NCBI GenBank assembly: GCA_016873395.1
Contig: VGXG01000004.1
Span: 20,848 to 84,847 of the forward strand
Source of the DNA: Nitrospira sp.
Lineage (GTDB): Bacteria; Nitrospirota; Nitrospiria; Nitrospirales; Nitrospiraceae
Direction: 5' to 3'
Length of the DNA stretch: 64,000 bases
In this document: one piece after another, positions 33,261-41,484 of the stretch
Layout: every line of letters begins with the position of its first letter
Position numbering within the stretch: position 1 is the first letter of the stretch
Program-made: the position numbers and the translations under genes
The notes under the pieces: generated by a model
Seen by the model: the letters and a program-made list of their open reading frames with translations, nothing else
What the model was told of the DNA's origin: nothing
Database searches by the model: none

Positions 33261-33899
33261 TTACCCAACTCCTCCAACCGTGGGAGGATAGGGTAACGGG
33301 CCAAGCAATTTCCTCAATTCATGGTCGTCTGAATTCTCGCGCACCACTTTCACAAACACCGGGATCAATGCTTCAAGCACTTCGACACCGCGAATCAGTG
33401 AGTCACGATTCTTCGACCCTTGGTCAGTCGAGCCTCCATGGAAGAGCTGATTCCTGAGCGTGTATAGCCTCATGAATCCGTCCACCAAGCCTGATCCCCT
33501 ATTCTGACTCGGGCGCCGGTCCCGTTCTTTAAGAGTCACAAGGTTCGCTTTGTGCCAAGCAATCCAGCACTCCTTGTCCAAATAGTCATCATTCAGAATC
33601 TCATTCCATGAATTTTCTATTTCTTTCTTCCTTTCCTTAATTGCTCCCCCGCGATCCTTTTTTTGCAACAACTCTAAGAAGCCCCTAATATCGCCATCCT
33701 CGCCCGTGCCCGGTTTTCTTATCTCCGGAAGATATCTCGGCTGACCGTAAAGGGCGTTGAATGCAATCCAATAGAAAATGAACTGTCCATCTAAATCCTT
33801 CCCAGCCGGGTTATTTGGGATACTCTTGGCCCGTTTCAACCAGGATTCGGATCTGTGCAAGCGAACCTGAATGGGAGAGCGCTTCTCAGTCATGGTCAT
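33261..33899 (-). CDS. HEPN-domain-like protein
   Basis: About 212 residues from MTMTEKRSPIQVRLHRSESW. The C-terminal half carries GFMRLYTLRNQLFHGGST (about residues 150-167), i.e. the R-x4-H motif of HEPN domains, many of which are RNases in toxin-antitoxin and defence systems; the family also includes non-catalytic versions. The middle is rich in lysine and glutamate. Lower G/C third positions and frequent AT-rich codons set it apart from its neighbours, suggesting transfer. It follows a DUF2283-like gene on the same strand. HEPN assignment rests on one motif plus helical pattern. Confidence 0.7.
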   Translation of the reverse strand: MTMTEKRSPIQVRLHRSESWLKRAKSIPNNPAGKDLDGQFIFYWIAFNALYGQPRYLPEIRKPGTGEDGDIRGFLELLQKKDRGGAIKERKKEIENSWNEILNDDYLDKECWIAWHKANLVTLKERDRRPSQNRGSGLVDGFMRLYTLRNQLFHGGSTDQGSKNRDSLIRGVEVLEALIPVFVKVVRENSDDHELRKLLGPLPYPPTVGGVG

Positions 33900-33983
33900 G
33901 GCTCGAAGCCGTCTGCGAAGTCGGGGCGTTTGCAACAGCCGTTAAAGGACGGGCAGGGTTACCAGCCAGAGGAGCAGCCCCCT

Positions 33984-34217
33984 TTACGATGCGGCGAGGA
34001 TACGCGTCTGGATCGGAAGGACCTTGGAGGGACGCCGCTCACCCTTGGGGAGAAAGTTCAGGATCTCAAACCCGATGACCGACCCATCCGCAGCGATCGA
34101 ATACACGACTTCTTTGTTTCCCGCTTCACTTTCTCGACAGAACATCTCCTTCTTGTCACTAAACCGGACAGACAGCGCGTTTCCTTTCCGGTCATAGGTG
34201 ATCCGAATCGGCTTCAT
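33984..34217 (-). CDS. DUF2283-like small protein
   Basis: Seventy-seven residues with the DUF2283 pattern: IRITYDRKGNALSVRFSDKK, then VVYSIAADGSVIGFEILNF. Start ATG 34217 has AAAGGAG at ideal spacing. Such proteins are often found in mobile or toxin-antitoxin contexts next to DUF4258-type partners, but none is seen here; the next gene is the HEPN-like protein 84 bp on. Function unknown. Confidence 0.8.
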   Translation of the reverse strand: MKPIRITYDRKGNALSVRFSDKKEMFCRESEAGNKEVVYSIAADGSVIGFEILNFLPKGERRPSKVLPIQTRILAAS

Positions 34218-34305
34218 AGACCGCGACTCCTTTCTTGATTCGATCCGTCAGATACGCCAATGACAGGCCGCAGGTCAATTCATTCTACTCACTTTACAAG
34301 GCGGC

Positions 34306-34413
34306 AAGGCTGATCCTCCAACTGCGCGCGTCATCACCCGTTGCATGGGAAGAGCAACGGGTACCCGGGGCCTTCTGAAGCCGCGCGATGCGCGAGCAAG
34401 GAGGATTAGCCTT
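34306..34413. repeat. 108-bp palindromic intergenic element
   Basis: AAGGCTGATCCTCC (34306-34319) mirrors GGAGGATTAGCCTT (34400-34413), with ACCCGTTGC...GCAACGGGT at the centre (34336-34361). Just after it, CCCTTTTCAGCAGCC at 34428-34442 resembles the right end of the CTGCTGAAAAAGGCC family. Confidence 0.7.
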
Positions 34414-34442
34414 GCCGGCCCCATCCCCCTTTTCAGCAGCCG

Positions 34443-35690
34443 CTACAGCACCAGCTTCGTGGCGAGCCAGAGGAACAACCCCATACTGGCCACGTCGGTG
34501 GCAGTTGTCAGGAAGATGCTGGAGGCCGTGGCCGGGTCCGCGCCGAGTTTCTTCAGCGTCATCGGGACGAGGGCGCCCGAGACCCCACTGATCAGACAAC
34601 TGCCGATCATCGCGCTGAACACCACGAGGGCCAACATCGCGGCAGCGGGATGGTGCTGTGACGTGGCGTAGAAGAACATGCCGAGTCCGGCCGTGATCCC
34701 GACCAATGTCCCGTTGAGCAAGCCGAGGCCCGCCTCCTTGGTTACCAGCCGCTTCTCGGTGCCTTTCTTCAGCTCGCCCAGGGTCATCCCCCGCAACGTC
34801 ACGGCCAGGGCTTGGCAGCCGGTGTTGCCCGATTGCCCGGCCAGCACCGGCAGGAAGACCGCCAGCACCACGACTTTGTCGATCGTTTCTTCAAAAAGGC
34901 CAACTACGGCCGCCGCCACGAAGGCCGTGAGCAGGTTGAGCTGCAACCAGGGATGGCGGAACCGGAAACTCCGCCACCAGGGGGTTGTCAGCCGCTCCTC
35001 CTCATCCACTCCGACCATCCGGCCAGGCTGGGCTGTGATCTTGATCGTGTGTTCTTCAAACAGCACATAGCCCCGCACGAGCCCGATCAAACGTCCGTCC
35101 TCGTCGCAGACCGGATAGACCGGATAATGCCGGTGGAGCACGGCTCGCATGGCGTCCGCCACGGACAAGGATGGAGCGAGAGAAAACGGGTCCGGCTGCA
35201 TGACCGAGCGCAGCCGCTCGGTCGGTTCCGCCAGCAGCAGGTCGCGCATGACAATGACGCCCAACAGTTTTCCATCCCGATCGGTCATGTAGCCGTAGGT
35301 AATAAAAGCCTGCTTCACCAACTCCCGCAACTGCTCCACGACTTCGCGGACCGTGATGTCCGTGGCGAAGACCGCCACGGGCCGCTCCATCAGCCGCCCG
35401 ACGCTTCCTTCGGGATAGGCCTGGTTGCGTGTCCATTGCTCACGGCGGTCTGCCGGCGCGGCTTCCATGATGGCCGTCCGGCGACCTTCCTTAAACCGCA
35501 ACAGGATCGCCAGCGCCATGTAGGGGTTGTGCAAGGCCAGCACCTGCGCAATGAGCGTGTCAGACTCCTTGGAGAGGAGCTTCATGGCCTCACCAGGAGC
35601 GCGCTGCTCGACTTCGGCCAGCAGTCTCTTGACCTGCTCCTCACTGTCCGGAGCAAGAGCGGTCACGTCGGAATGCGGGTGAGTCTCCAT
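34443..35690 (-). CDS. mgtE: Magnesium transporter MgtE
   Basis: Mg2+ channel/transporter of 415 residues. Order: short N-terminal helical MgtE-N domain (residues 1-95), two CBS domains (about 100-225: GKLLGVIVMRDLLLAEPTER and GRLIGLVRGYVLFEEHTIK), then five membrane helices. Pore signatures AVFLPVLAGQSGNTGCQALA and the C-terminal DVASMGLFLWLATKLVL (conserved TDxxG-like aspartate) are present. The N domain is shorter than in classical MgtE (about 450 residues). Regulated post-translationally by Mg2+ in relatives. Confidence 0.95.
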   Translation of the reverse strand: METHPHSDVTALAPDSEEQVKRLLAEVEQRAPGEAMKLLSKESDTLIAQVLALHNPYMALAILLRFKEGRRTAIMEAAPADRREQWTRNQAYPEGSVGRLMERPVAVFATDITVREVVEQLRELVKQAFITYGYMTDRDGKLLGVIVMRDLLLAEPTERLRSVMQPDPFSLAPSLSVADAMRAVLHRHYPVYPVCDEDGRLIGLVRGYVLFEEHTIKITAQPGRMVGVDEEERLTTPWWRSFRFRHPWLQLNLLTAFVAAAVVGLFEETIDKVVVLAVFLPVLAGQSGNTGCQALAVTLRGMTLGELKKGTEKRLVTKEAGLGLLNGTLVGITAGLGMFFYATSQHHPAAAMLALVVFSAMIGSCLISGVSGALVPMTLKKLGADPATASSIFLTTATDVASMGLFLWLATKLVL

Positions 35691-35776
35691 CGAGGATCTG
35701 AGCCTCCTGTGTCCTGCGACGACGAACGCGGGAGCGGCTTGTATGCCACCTCGCTCAAGCAGCCATCGTCAACGTT

Positions 35777-38611
35777 TCACGGTTGATATTTAGCGAGGTA
35801 GCGGCTGAGCGTCGCGCCTTCTCGTTCGCGGAAGGCCACGGCGATGCGGAGTTGCTCGAGGTACTGATCCAGTGTCTTGCCGCCGAAGTCGATCTTGCGC
35901 TCGGCGACAAAGCGATGCACGTCCTGCTCAAGCTCGGGCGTGGCCAGGCCACTGACCCCCTCGAACATCCGGCGGAGACCCTGCTTGGGGAACTGCTGGT
36001 CCATCCGGTCCCAGTTCGTCTTGACGAAATTCCAGGCCAGCTCCCGGCCGTAGACGCTCGTCAGCACCAACCGCACCAAGAAAGGGGCGTCCTGCATGCG
36101 GACCTCGCCGTTGAGCGTGCCGACGAGGGTCCGCTCCAGCAGGAGTTGCGGTTGGAACGCCGCCAGGGAGTAAAGGTACCGCCGCTCCTCCTGCGGCGTC
36201 GCCGCCGTCTGGAACCGTTGGACAAACTCCTCGTAGCGCGCCGCGTCTCCCACATGGGCCAAGGTGGCGACGAGGGCCGGCAGGATATTGGGATCGACGG
36301 TCGGCTCGCGCCCGGCTTTCAGATCGCTGGTCACCGCTTCAAAGAACTCGGCCGCCAGGGCTTGCACGCCCGGATCATTTCCGATCGTGCCCAGCGCGCG
36401 GATCAAGTCGCCGCGCAGTTGCTTGGTCAGGTCGCTCTCGCCGGCGCGCGGCGCCCAGCCCAGCTCAGCGGCCATCGGGCTGATGCGATCCCGCACCAGC
36501 GCCTCCAGCCTGGGGCGGTCGCTGGGGTCGATGACGCGATTCAGCAGGTGAAACGATTCGATCAGGATCGCCCAGACGTTCTTATCCCGTTCGGCTTTGA
36601 ATCGAGCCGTCAGATCGAGGTACTCGCCGAGCGGCGTCAGCCCGGCCACCGTCGCGGCCCAGGCATCGTTGACCAGGTTGAACCGCTCGACTGCGGGTAA
36701 TTTCTCCGGCGCTCGCAGCAACCGCTCCAGCAAGGCCGATTCATAACCGACCCGGTAAAACCCGTGGCCTCCTTCGTTCACCAGCACCGACTCGAAGCCG
36801 TCCGGCACGGGGACGCTCGCCTCCCTGTCGGTGAGCAGCAGCCGGTGGATGCCGGCCTTTCCGCGCGCCGTGATTCGCACCTGGATCGGCACGTGCCACG
36901 TTGAAGGCGAGAGGCGAGCGGCGAGGGGCGAGGGGTCGGAAAGGTAGGTGAAGCGCTGCTGAGTGACACGCAACCGCGAACCGTCGAGCGCGACCGTGAT
37001 CAATGGGTAGCCGGGGTTGAAGATCCAACCATCCATGAGGGCCGGCACCGGCTGCTTGGCTGCATGGCCGAGGGCGGTCCAGAGGTCGCCTGTGTCGGCG
37101 TTGTCGTAGGCATGTCTGCGCAGATATTCACGTACGCCGGTGCGGAATACCTCCGGGCCGAGGTGCTGCTCCAACATCCGCAACACGCTCGCGCCCTTTT
37201 CGTAGGTCAGCACGTCGAACATGGCGTCGGCGTCTTTGGGCGCACGCACCGGGTACTCGATCGGCCTGGTGCTGTGCAGCCCGTCCACAGACAAGGCGGC
37301 CGCGCGCGAGGCGCCGAAGGAGGTCCAGCGCTGCCATTCAGGCTTCCAGGCATCCACTGCCAGCATCTCCATGAAGGTGGCGAAGGCCTCGTTGAGCCAG
37401 AGACCGTTCCACCAACTCATCGTGACCAGGTCGCCGAACCACATGTGGGCATTCTCGTGCGCGACGACATCGGCCACCCGCTCGATCTCCGCATGGGTCG
37501 CGGTCTGTCCATCCACCAGGAGCGCATTCTCCCGAAAGGTGATAGCGCCCAGGTTTTCCATCGCCCCCGAGGCAAAGTCCGGAATGGCCAGCAGGTCAAG
37601 CTTATCGCTGGGATAGGTCACGCCGTAGTAGTCTTCGAAAAACTTGAGCGAGAAGGCCCCGATTTCCAACCCGATCGCTGCCAGGTGCTTCTTGCCCGGC
37701 ACGCACCAGACACGCAAGGGGGTCTTGCCGACCGGAACCGGCCCGGTCGCCTCCAGCCGACCGACCACGAAGGCGACCAGGTAGGTGGACATGCGGATCG
37801 TGTCCTGGAACTGCATGACCTTCTTGCCCTGCTCGATCCGCTCGGACTTGATCGCCGTATTGGAGACGGCGGTCAATTGAGGATCGATGACGAGGGTTGT
37901 GGCGAAGACCGCTTTGAAAGCCGGCTCGTCCCAGCAGGGGAAGGCGCGGCGCGCATCCGTAGCCTCGAATTGGGTGGCGGCCAGCTCATGCGTCTGACCT
38001 TCCGAGTCCTTATACGTGCTGCGGTAGAACCCGCGCAGTTTGTCGTTGAGGATGCCCTTGAAGGAGAGGCGCAGGCGCCAGGTGCCGGGAGCGAGTGGGG
38101 CGGGGAATGTGAGCCGGCACCGTTCCGAGGATTCGTCCAGTTCCACCGTGGCACGCTGCCGAGCGCGGTTGCTACCGGAGCCACTGTTGCTGCTTTCAAT
38201 GGTCGCCTCCGGAATCTCCAGCTCGGCCGCGTTCAGGAGGAGTTCAGCGGTCGGCTCCTTGACCGTGACCGTAATGGTTTCGGTCCCGGTGAAGGTGAAG
38301 GCCGCCAGGTCGGGCTCCAGCCGGAGGTCGTAACGGGTCGGAATCACATGGCGCGGCAATCTGTAGAGATCCAATTGATTCGCTCCTGTCGCCTGTATGG
38401 ATGGAAATAAGAGTTCGGCTTCCTCTTCCTTGGGTCGCCGGATGAGAGCCGCGCGAGCCTCCGCTCCAAGCCGGTTGATCACGGGGCTCGCGCAGCCGAG
38501 TCCGATGATCGACCTGGCTGCCGCCGGGAGCGCTTCGAGCAGGCGGCGACGAGTGACGGAGCTGTGCAGGAGGGAGGGCCTGCTGAGAAAGCGAGCGATT
38601 CGCTCAAACAT
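35777..38611 (-). CDS. M1 family zinc aminopeptidase
   Basis: Removes N-terminal amino acids from peptides. The 944 residues include GAMENLGAITFRENALL (substrate-recognition GAMEN) and the zinc site VAHENAHMWFGDLV (HExxH as HENAH, with asparagine where leucine or isoleucine is usual), with the third ligand in LWLNEAFATFME 18 residues on. An ERAP-like C-terminal helical domain follows. Residues 19-50 (VTRRRLLEALPAAARSII) plus GLGCASP look like a Tat-style signal with a lipobox, so the enzyme may be exported. At 36903-36940 a one-armed heptad array adds SPLAARLSPST in frame. Confidence 0.93.
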   Translation of the reverse strand: MFERIARFLSRPSLLHSSVTRRRLLEALPAAARSIIGLGCASPVINRLGAEARAALIRRPKEEEAELLFPSIQATGANQLDLYRLPRHVIPTRYDLRLEPDLAAFTFTGTETITVTVKEPTAELLLNAAELEIPEATIESSNSGSGSNRARQRATVELDESSERCRLTFPAPLAPGTWRLRLSFKGILNDKLRGFYRSTYKDSEGQTHELAATQFEATDARRAFPCWDEPAFKAVFATTLVIDPQLTAVSNTAIKSERIEQGKKVMQFQDTIRMSTYLVAFVVGRLEATGPVPVGKTPLRVWCVPGKKHLAAIGLEIGAFSLKFFEDYYGVTYPSDKLDLLAIPDFASGAMENLGAITFRENALLVDGQTATHAEIERVADVVAHENAHMWFGDLVTMSWWNGLWLNEAFATFMEMLAVDAWKPEWQRWTSFGASRAAALSVDGLHSTRPIEYPVRAPKDADAMFDVLTYEKGASVLRMLEQHLGPEVFRTGVREYLRRHAYDNADTGDLWTALGHAAKQPVPALMDGWIFNPGYPLITVALDGSRLRVTQQRFTYLSDPSPLAARLSPSTWHVPIQVRITARGKAGIHRLLLTDREASVPVPDGFESVLVNEGGHGFYRVGYESALLERLLRAPEKLPAVERFNLVNDAWAATVAGLTPLGEYLDLTARFKAERDKNVWAILIESFHLLNRVIDPSDRPRLEALVRDRISPMAAELGWAPRAGESDLTKQLRGDLIRALGTIGNDPGVQALAAEFFEAVTSDLKAGREPTVDPNILPALVATLAHVGDAARYEEFVQRFQTAATPQEERRYLYSLAAFQPQLLLERTLVGTLNGEVRMQDAPFLVRLVLTSVYGRELAWNFVKTNWDRMDQQFPKQGLRRMFEGVSGLATPELEQDVHRFVAERKIDFGGKTLDQYLEQLRIAVAFREREGATLSRYLAKYQP
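36903..36940. repeat. Heptad words inside the aminopeptidase gene
   Basis: GAAGGCG, AGAGGCG, AGCGGCG, AGGGGCG, AGGGGTC in tandem, translated on the minus strand as DPSPLAARLSPST. One-armed, like the array in the ABC permease. Confidence 0.7.
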
Positions 38612-38621
38612 CCCACGTTCT

Positions 38622-38802
38622 AGCCCGCATTATTCATGAACGCTTCTACTGCAATCGCGGATACGCTACTGCGCCGGGCGGGCTCGCCGCTTAGTCCCTC
38701 AACGTACTATTCAAGTACGCGTCGGTCCCTCGCGGCTCCACGCGCCCGTCTCGTAATGCGTCTGCGCGATTTCGTGACGAACCGTCATGAATAATGCGGG
38801 CT
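38622..38802. repeat. AGCCCGCATTATTCATGA element, copy 2
   Basis: Same 18-bp terminal inverted repeats as at 27859-28129. Its left subterminal sequence (ACGCTTCTACTGCAATCGCG) equals the complement of the right end of copy 1, so the copies are inverted relative to each other. Interior contains CAACGTACTATTCAAGTACG. Confidence 0.82.
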
Positions 38803-38812
38803 GCTGGCCGGC

Positions 38813-39499
38813 TCAACGTTTCGCCTGCCGCACCTCGACCCCTTGCGGAGTCCCTACCATCAAGATATCCGTCCGGCCCACGAAAAGGCCGGTCTCGACC
38901 ACGCCGGGGATCAGATTGAGGCGGGTCTCCAACTCTGCCGGGTTCTCGATGCGCCCTATATGCAGGTCCAGGATGTAATGGCCGGCTTCGGTCCGGAAAA
39001 TCTCGCCGTTCCGTTCCCGCAAGACCGGCTTCATGCCCAGCTCGTCAATCTGTCTGGCGGTGCTCCCCCACCCGAACGGGACTACCTCAACCGGCAGCGG
39101 AAAGGAGTTTCCCAGGGCCGGCACCAGCTTGGTGTGGTCCACCACAATGATCACCTGCCGCGCGGCCGTCGCCACGATTTTTTCTTTCAGCAGCGCTCCG
39201 CCGCCGCCCTTGATCAGGTTAAGCTGAGGGTCCACCTGGTCCGCACCGTCGATATCCACATCAATGGCCCAGGAGTCTTCCGTCTCCACAAGTGGGATGC
39301 CGGACTTCCGTGCCAGCTCGGCCGTCCCCCGCGACGTGGGCACGCCCTTGATCTTCAATCCGGCCTTCACTCGTTCCCCGAGCGCCAGGACCACATAGCG
39401 GGCGGTGGAGCCGGTGCCCAGCCCCACGACCATCCCATCGCGGACATGCGCGACTGCCGCCTCCGCGGCTATCCGCTTCAGGGTGTCAAGATTTTCCAC
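38813..39499 (-). CDS. rpiA: Ribose-5-phosphate isomerase A
   Basis: Interconverts ribose 5-phosphate and ribulose 5-phosphate in the pentose phosphate pathway. The 228 residues match RpiA throughout: MVVGLGTGSTARYVVLALGE (phosphate loop), then DVDIDGADQVDPQLNLIKGG followed by GGALLKEKI (active-site D and K), and VVDHTKLVPALG. Cytoplasmic. Upstream of it on the same strand lie the mazEF-like genes and then glk, so the sugar genes are interrupted by the toxin-antitoxin pair. Confidence 0.97.
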   Translation of the reverse strand: MENLDTLKRIAAEAAVAHVRDGMVVGLGTGSTARYVVLALGERVKAGLKIKGVPTSRGTAELARKSGIPLVETEDSWAIDVDIDGADQVDPQLNLIKGGGGALLKEKIVATAARQVIIVVDHTKLVPALGNSFPLPVEVVPFGWGSTARQIDELGMKPVLRERNGEIFRTEAGHYILDLHIGRIENPAELETRLNLIPGVVETGLFVGRTDILMVGTPQGVEVRQAKR

Positions 39500-39510
39500 C
39501 GGGTCGTTCC

Positions 39511-39849
39511 CTAATCGGCGATGATTTCATTCAGGCCGTCGACGACCTGAGCCAGTTCCTCAAGGCTCACCTTTCCAAGTCTCTGGCCGATCCGTTCAAC
39601 CGTCAGTGTACGAATCTGGCTGATCTTTACCCAGGATTTCTTCGGCAGGCCCTTTGACTGAAGCTCAAGAGTGAGCGGGAAGCCCGCTCGTTGAGGTTGG
39701 CTCGTGAGCGCTGCCGCGATCACCGTACCGGAGCGTTCATTGAACACGTCGTGGCTGAGGATCAGCACGGGGCGGCGCCCCGCTTGCTCCTTGCCGCGGA
39801 CCGGGTTGAGATCCGCCCAGCGAATCTCCCCCCTCAGTATTCGGGCCAT
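39511..39849 (-). CDS. MazF/PemK-type endoribonuclease toxin
   Basis: mRNA interferase of 112 residues. Start [20 protein letters not shown] at 39849; a longer frame to 39918 would cover the antitoxin. Family landmarks: [36 protein letters not shown] and [17 protein letters not shown]. Overlaps the antitoxin stop by 16 bp, the usual coupling of such pairs. The cleaved sequence cannot be predicted. Confidence 0.93.
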   Translation of the reverse strand: MARILRGEIRWADLNPVRGKEQAGRRPVLILSHDVFNERSGTVIAAALTSQPQRAGFPLTLELQSKGLPKKSWVKISQIRTLTVERIGQRLGKVSLEELAQVVDGLNEIIAD

Positions 39850-40076
39850 TCTGAGACATCCTCGGACAGGCCTTCCTCGGCAAGCGCCTTTTCGAATGCG
39901 GGATCGAGTTTCGCACACTCCCTGGCCAAGCGGCTTTGCTCCAGACGCGTGAGTTTTTCCTCCACGGCTTCCTGAATCGCCTGGCTTCGGCTGGGAAAGG
40001 CGGCTTTCTCCACGAGCTTGTCGAGGCGTTCCAAGGTGGACTCATCAAGGGATATCGCAACTTTGGACCTGGGCAT
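39834..40076 (-). CDS. Ribbon-helix-helix antitoxin of the MazF pair
   Basis: DNA-binding antitoxin of 80 residues, start [20 protein letters not shown] at 40076. The RHH fold is seen in the strand KVAISLD and helices ending [16 protein letters not shown]; the acidic C-terminal tail ([12 protein letters not shown]) would neutralise MazF. The spacer upstream holds short palindrome-like strings (TATGACCATACGTCATA at about 40092-40108) that are good candidates for its autoregulatory operator. Confidence 0.9.
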   Translation of the reverse strand: MPRSKVAISLDESTLERLDKLVEKAAFPSRSQAIQEAVEEKLTRLEQSRLARECAKLDPAFEKALAEEGLSEDVSEWPEY

Positions 40077-40089
40077 GCAATACCTCCAA

Positions 40090-40110
40090 GTATGACCATA
40101 CGTCATACCC
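40090..40110. promoter_or_regulatory. Candidate operator of the mazEF-like pair
   Basis: Interrupted palindrome TATGAC-CATAC-GTCATA lies 15-30 bp upstream of the antitoxin start, where RHH antitoxins normally bind to repress their own operon. Assigned by position and symmetry only. Confidence 0.5.
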
Positions 40111-40162
40111 GCGTCATGGTCAAGCCCCTTGTCCCGTCGGCGCCTAACTTTGGGTAGACTGG

Positions 40163-41248
40163 TCAGCCGAGACTATCTTTTCTGAGCTGCGCCGCCACCG
40201 AAGCCGCCCCCAGCAGCGCGGTCTTCTGGTTCAGAATCACCCGCACGGGAATTCCGCTCAGCAGGCGCTTGTACCGTCCTTTGGCCGTGAAGGCGCGCAT
40301 GAAGGTGCCGTCTTGCAGCTTTTTGATCAGCTTGGGCGCGATCCCCCCGCCCAGATAGACCCCGTCCAGCGCCAGCGCTTTCAACGCCAGGTTCCCTGCT
40401 TCCGCCCCGTAAACGGCGGCAAAGAGTTCCAGTGCCTGTTGGCAGAGCTCCGCATGGCCGGCCAGCCCGACCTCGGCGATGACAGCGGCGGGATCTTCCA
40501 CCTTCAATCGCTCGGCCAGCCAGGTCGGCTCGTTCCTTTTCGTCTCCTTGAGGAATTCATAGATGGCATGCAGTCCGGCCCCGGACAACAGCCGCTCGTA
40601 ACTCACGTGGAGGTGTTGGGTTCGGAGGTGGCGCAGCAGGTCGATCTCAAGGTCGCTGGTCGGCGCAAAACTGGCGTGGCCTCCCTCAGAGGGCATGGGA
40701 TGGTAGCGGCTGCCCTGCCAAAAGAGGATGGCTTCCCCCAGGCCGGTGCCGGCCGCGATCAAGGCCATCGTCCTCTTGGCTGCTGCCGAGGCAGGGGAGG
40801 GGCTGCCCTGGTTGAGCGCGGTGGTTTCGTCGGGCCGTAGGACCAAGAGCCCATAAGCCGTGGCCTCAAGGTCGTTGAGAAGCCGGACCAGCGAGGCGTG
40901 CGGTGCCTTCACGTGCTTGGCCAGATCGGCCCCATCGATCACCCAGGGCAAATTCGTCGCCTGGCACCGGTTGTCGATGACCGGCCCTGCGACCCCGAAG
41001 CAGGCCGCGTCAATCACTGGCCCAGACAGCGGTCTCTCCTGAGGCGCAGCAGGCTCAGCCTCTTCCTCCCCGGCCGGTTCAGAGGGTTCCTTAGCAGGAG
41101 GCTTGAGAAACTCGGTGACGACCTCCTCGAGCGATTTATAGTCCGCGCTGGCAAAAGTCTGCTCCCGGACCGGTTCGACCCGCTCGGTCGTCCAGTCAAA
41201 GAGCGCCAGATTGGTCTTGGTACCGCCGATGTCGCCGGCAAGAATCAT
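40163..41248 (-). CDS. glk: Glucokinase
   Basis: Phosphorylates glucose with ATP. Start [19 protein letters not shown] at 41248 has GGAGGATCC before it and begins with the phosphate-binding DxGGTxT motif; the ribosome site abuts repeat copy d (41257). Other Glk motifs: [44 protein letters not shown] and [10 protein letters not shown]. An acidic/proline insert ([20 protein letters not shown], about residues 60-80) makes it 361 residues, longer than the usual 320-340. Confidence 0.94.
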   Translation of the reverse strand: MILAGDIGGTKTNLALFDWTTERVEPVREQTFASADYKSLEEVVTEFLKPPAKEPSEPAGEEEAEPAAPQERPLSGPVIDAACFGVAGPVIDNRCQATNLPWVIDGADLAKHVKAPHASLVRLLNDLEATAYGLLVLRPDETTALNQGSPSPASAAAKRTMALIAAGTGLGEAILFWQGSRYHPMPSEGGHASFAPTSDLEIDLLRHLRTQHLHVSYERLLSGAGLHAIYEFLKETKRNEPTWLAERLKVEDPAAVIAEVGLAGHAELCQQALELFAAVYGAEAGNLALKALALDGVYLGGGIAPKLIKKLQDGTFMRAFTAKGRYKRLLSGIPVRVILNQKTALLGAASVAAQLRKDSLG

Positions 41249-41256
41249 GGATCCTC

Positions 41257-41410
41257 CAGGATGTTGAAAAAGGCCCCCAACTTTGTTCTCACCACCCCTT
41301 GCACGAGGCCAGGCAAGAGGTACCCGTCCGACCACTCAACGTACTGGTCAAGTACGCCTCGTGGCCTTCGCTCCCTGCGGCCGCGTTGGTTGACCTTTTT
41401 GAACATCCTG
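41257..41410. repeat. CTGCTGAAAAAGGCC-family element, copy d
   Basis: Starts CAGGATGTTGAAAAAGGCC and ends CCTTTTTGAACATCCTG; reverse orientation relative to copies a and b. Contains CAACGTACTGGTCAAGTACG and CTGCGGCCGCG. Lies between pgl (downstream in the sequence) and glk. Confidence 0.8.
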
Positions 41411-41484
41411 TCATGAGTTCTGCAAACCTCTTGGCTTTCGGGCGATCGATCTCTTCAACGAGGCTGGATTGTCTGTCAGCAATA

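Noticed and set aside
34218..34305. A partner gene for the DUF2283-like protein upstream of it
   Set aside because: A frame of about 30 codons overlaps the start, but it has no valid start or family similarity.
37064..38410. A 448-codon plus-strand frame
   Set aside because: Antisense to the M1 aminopeptidase; shadow of G/C-rich codons.
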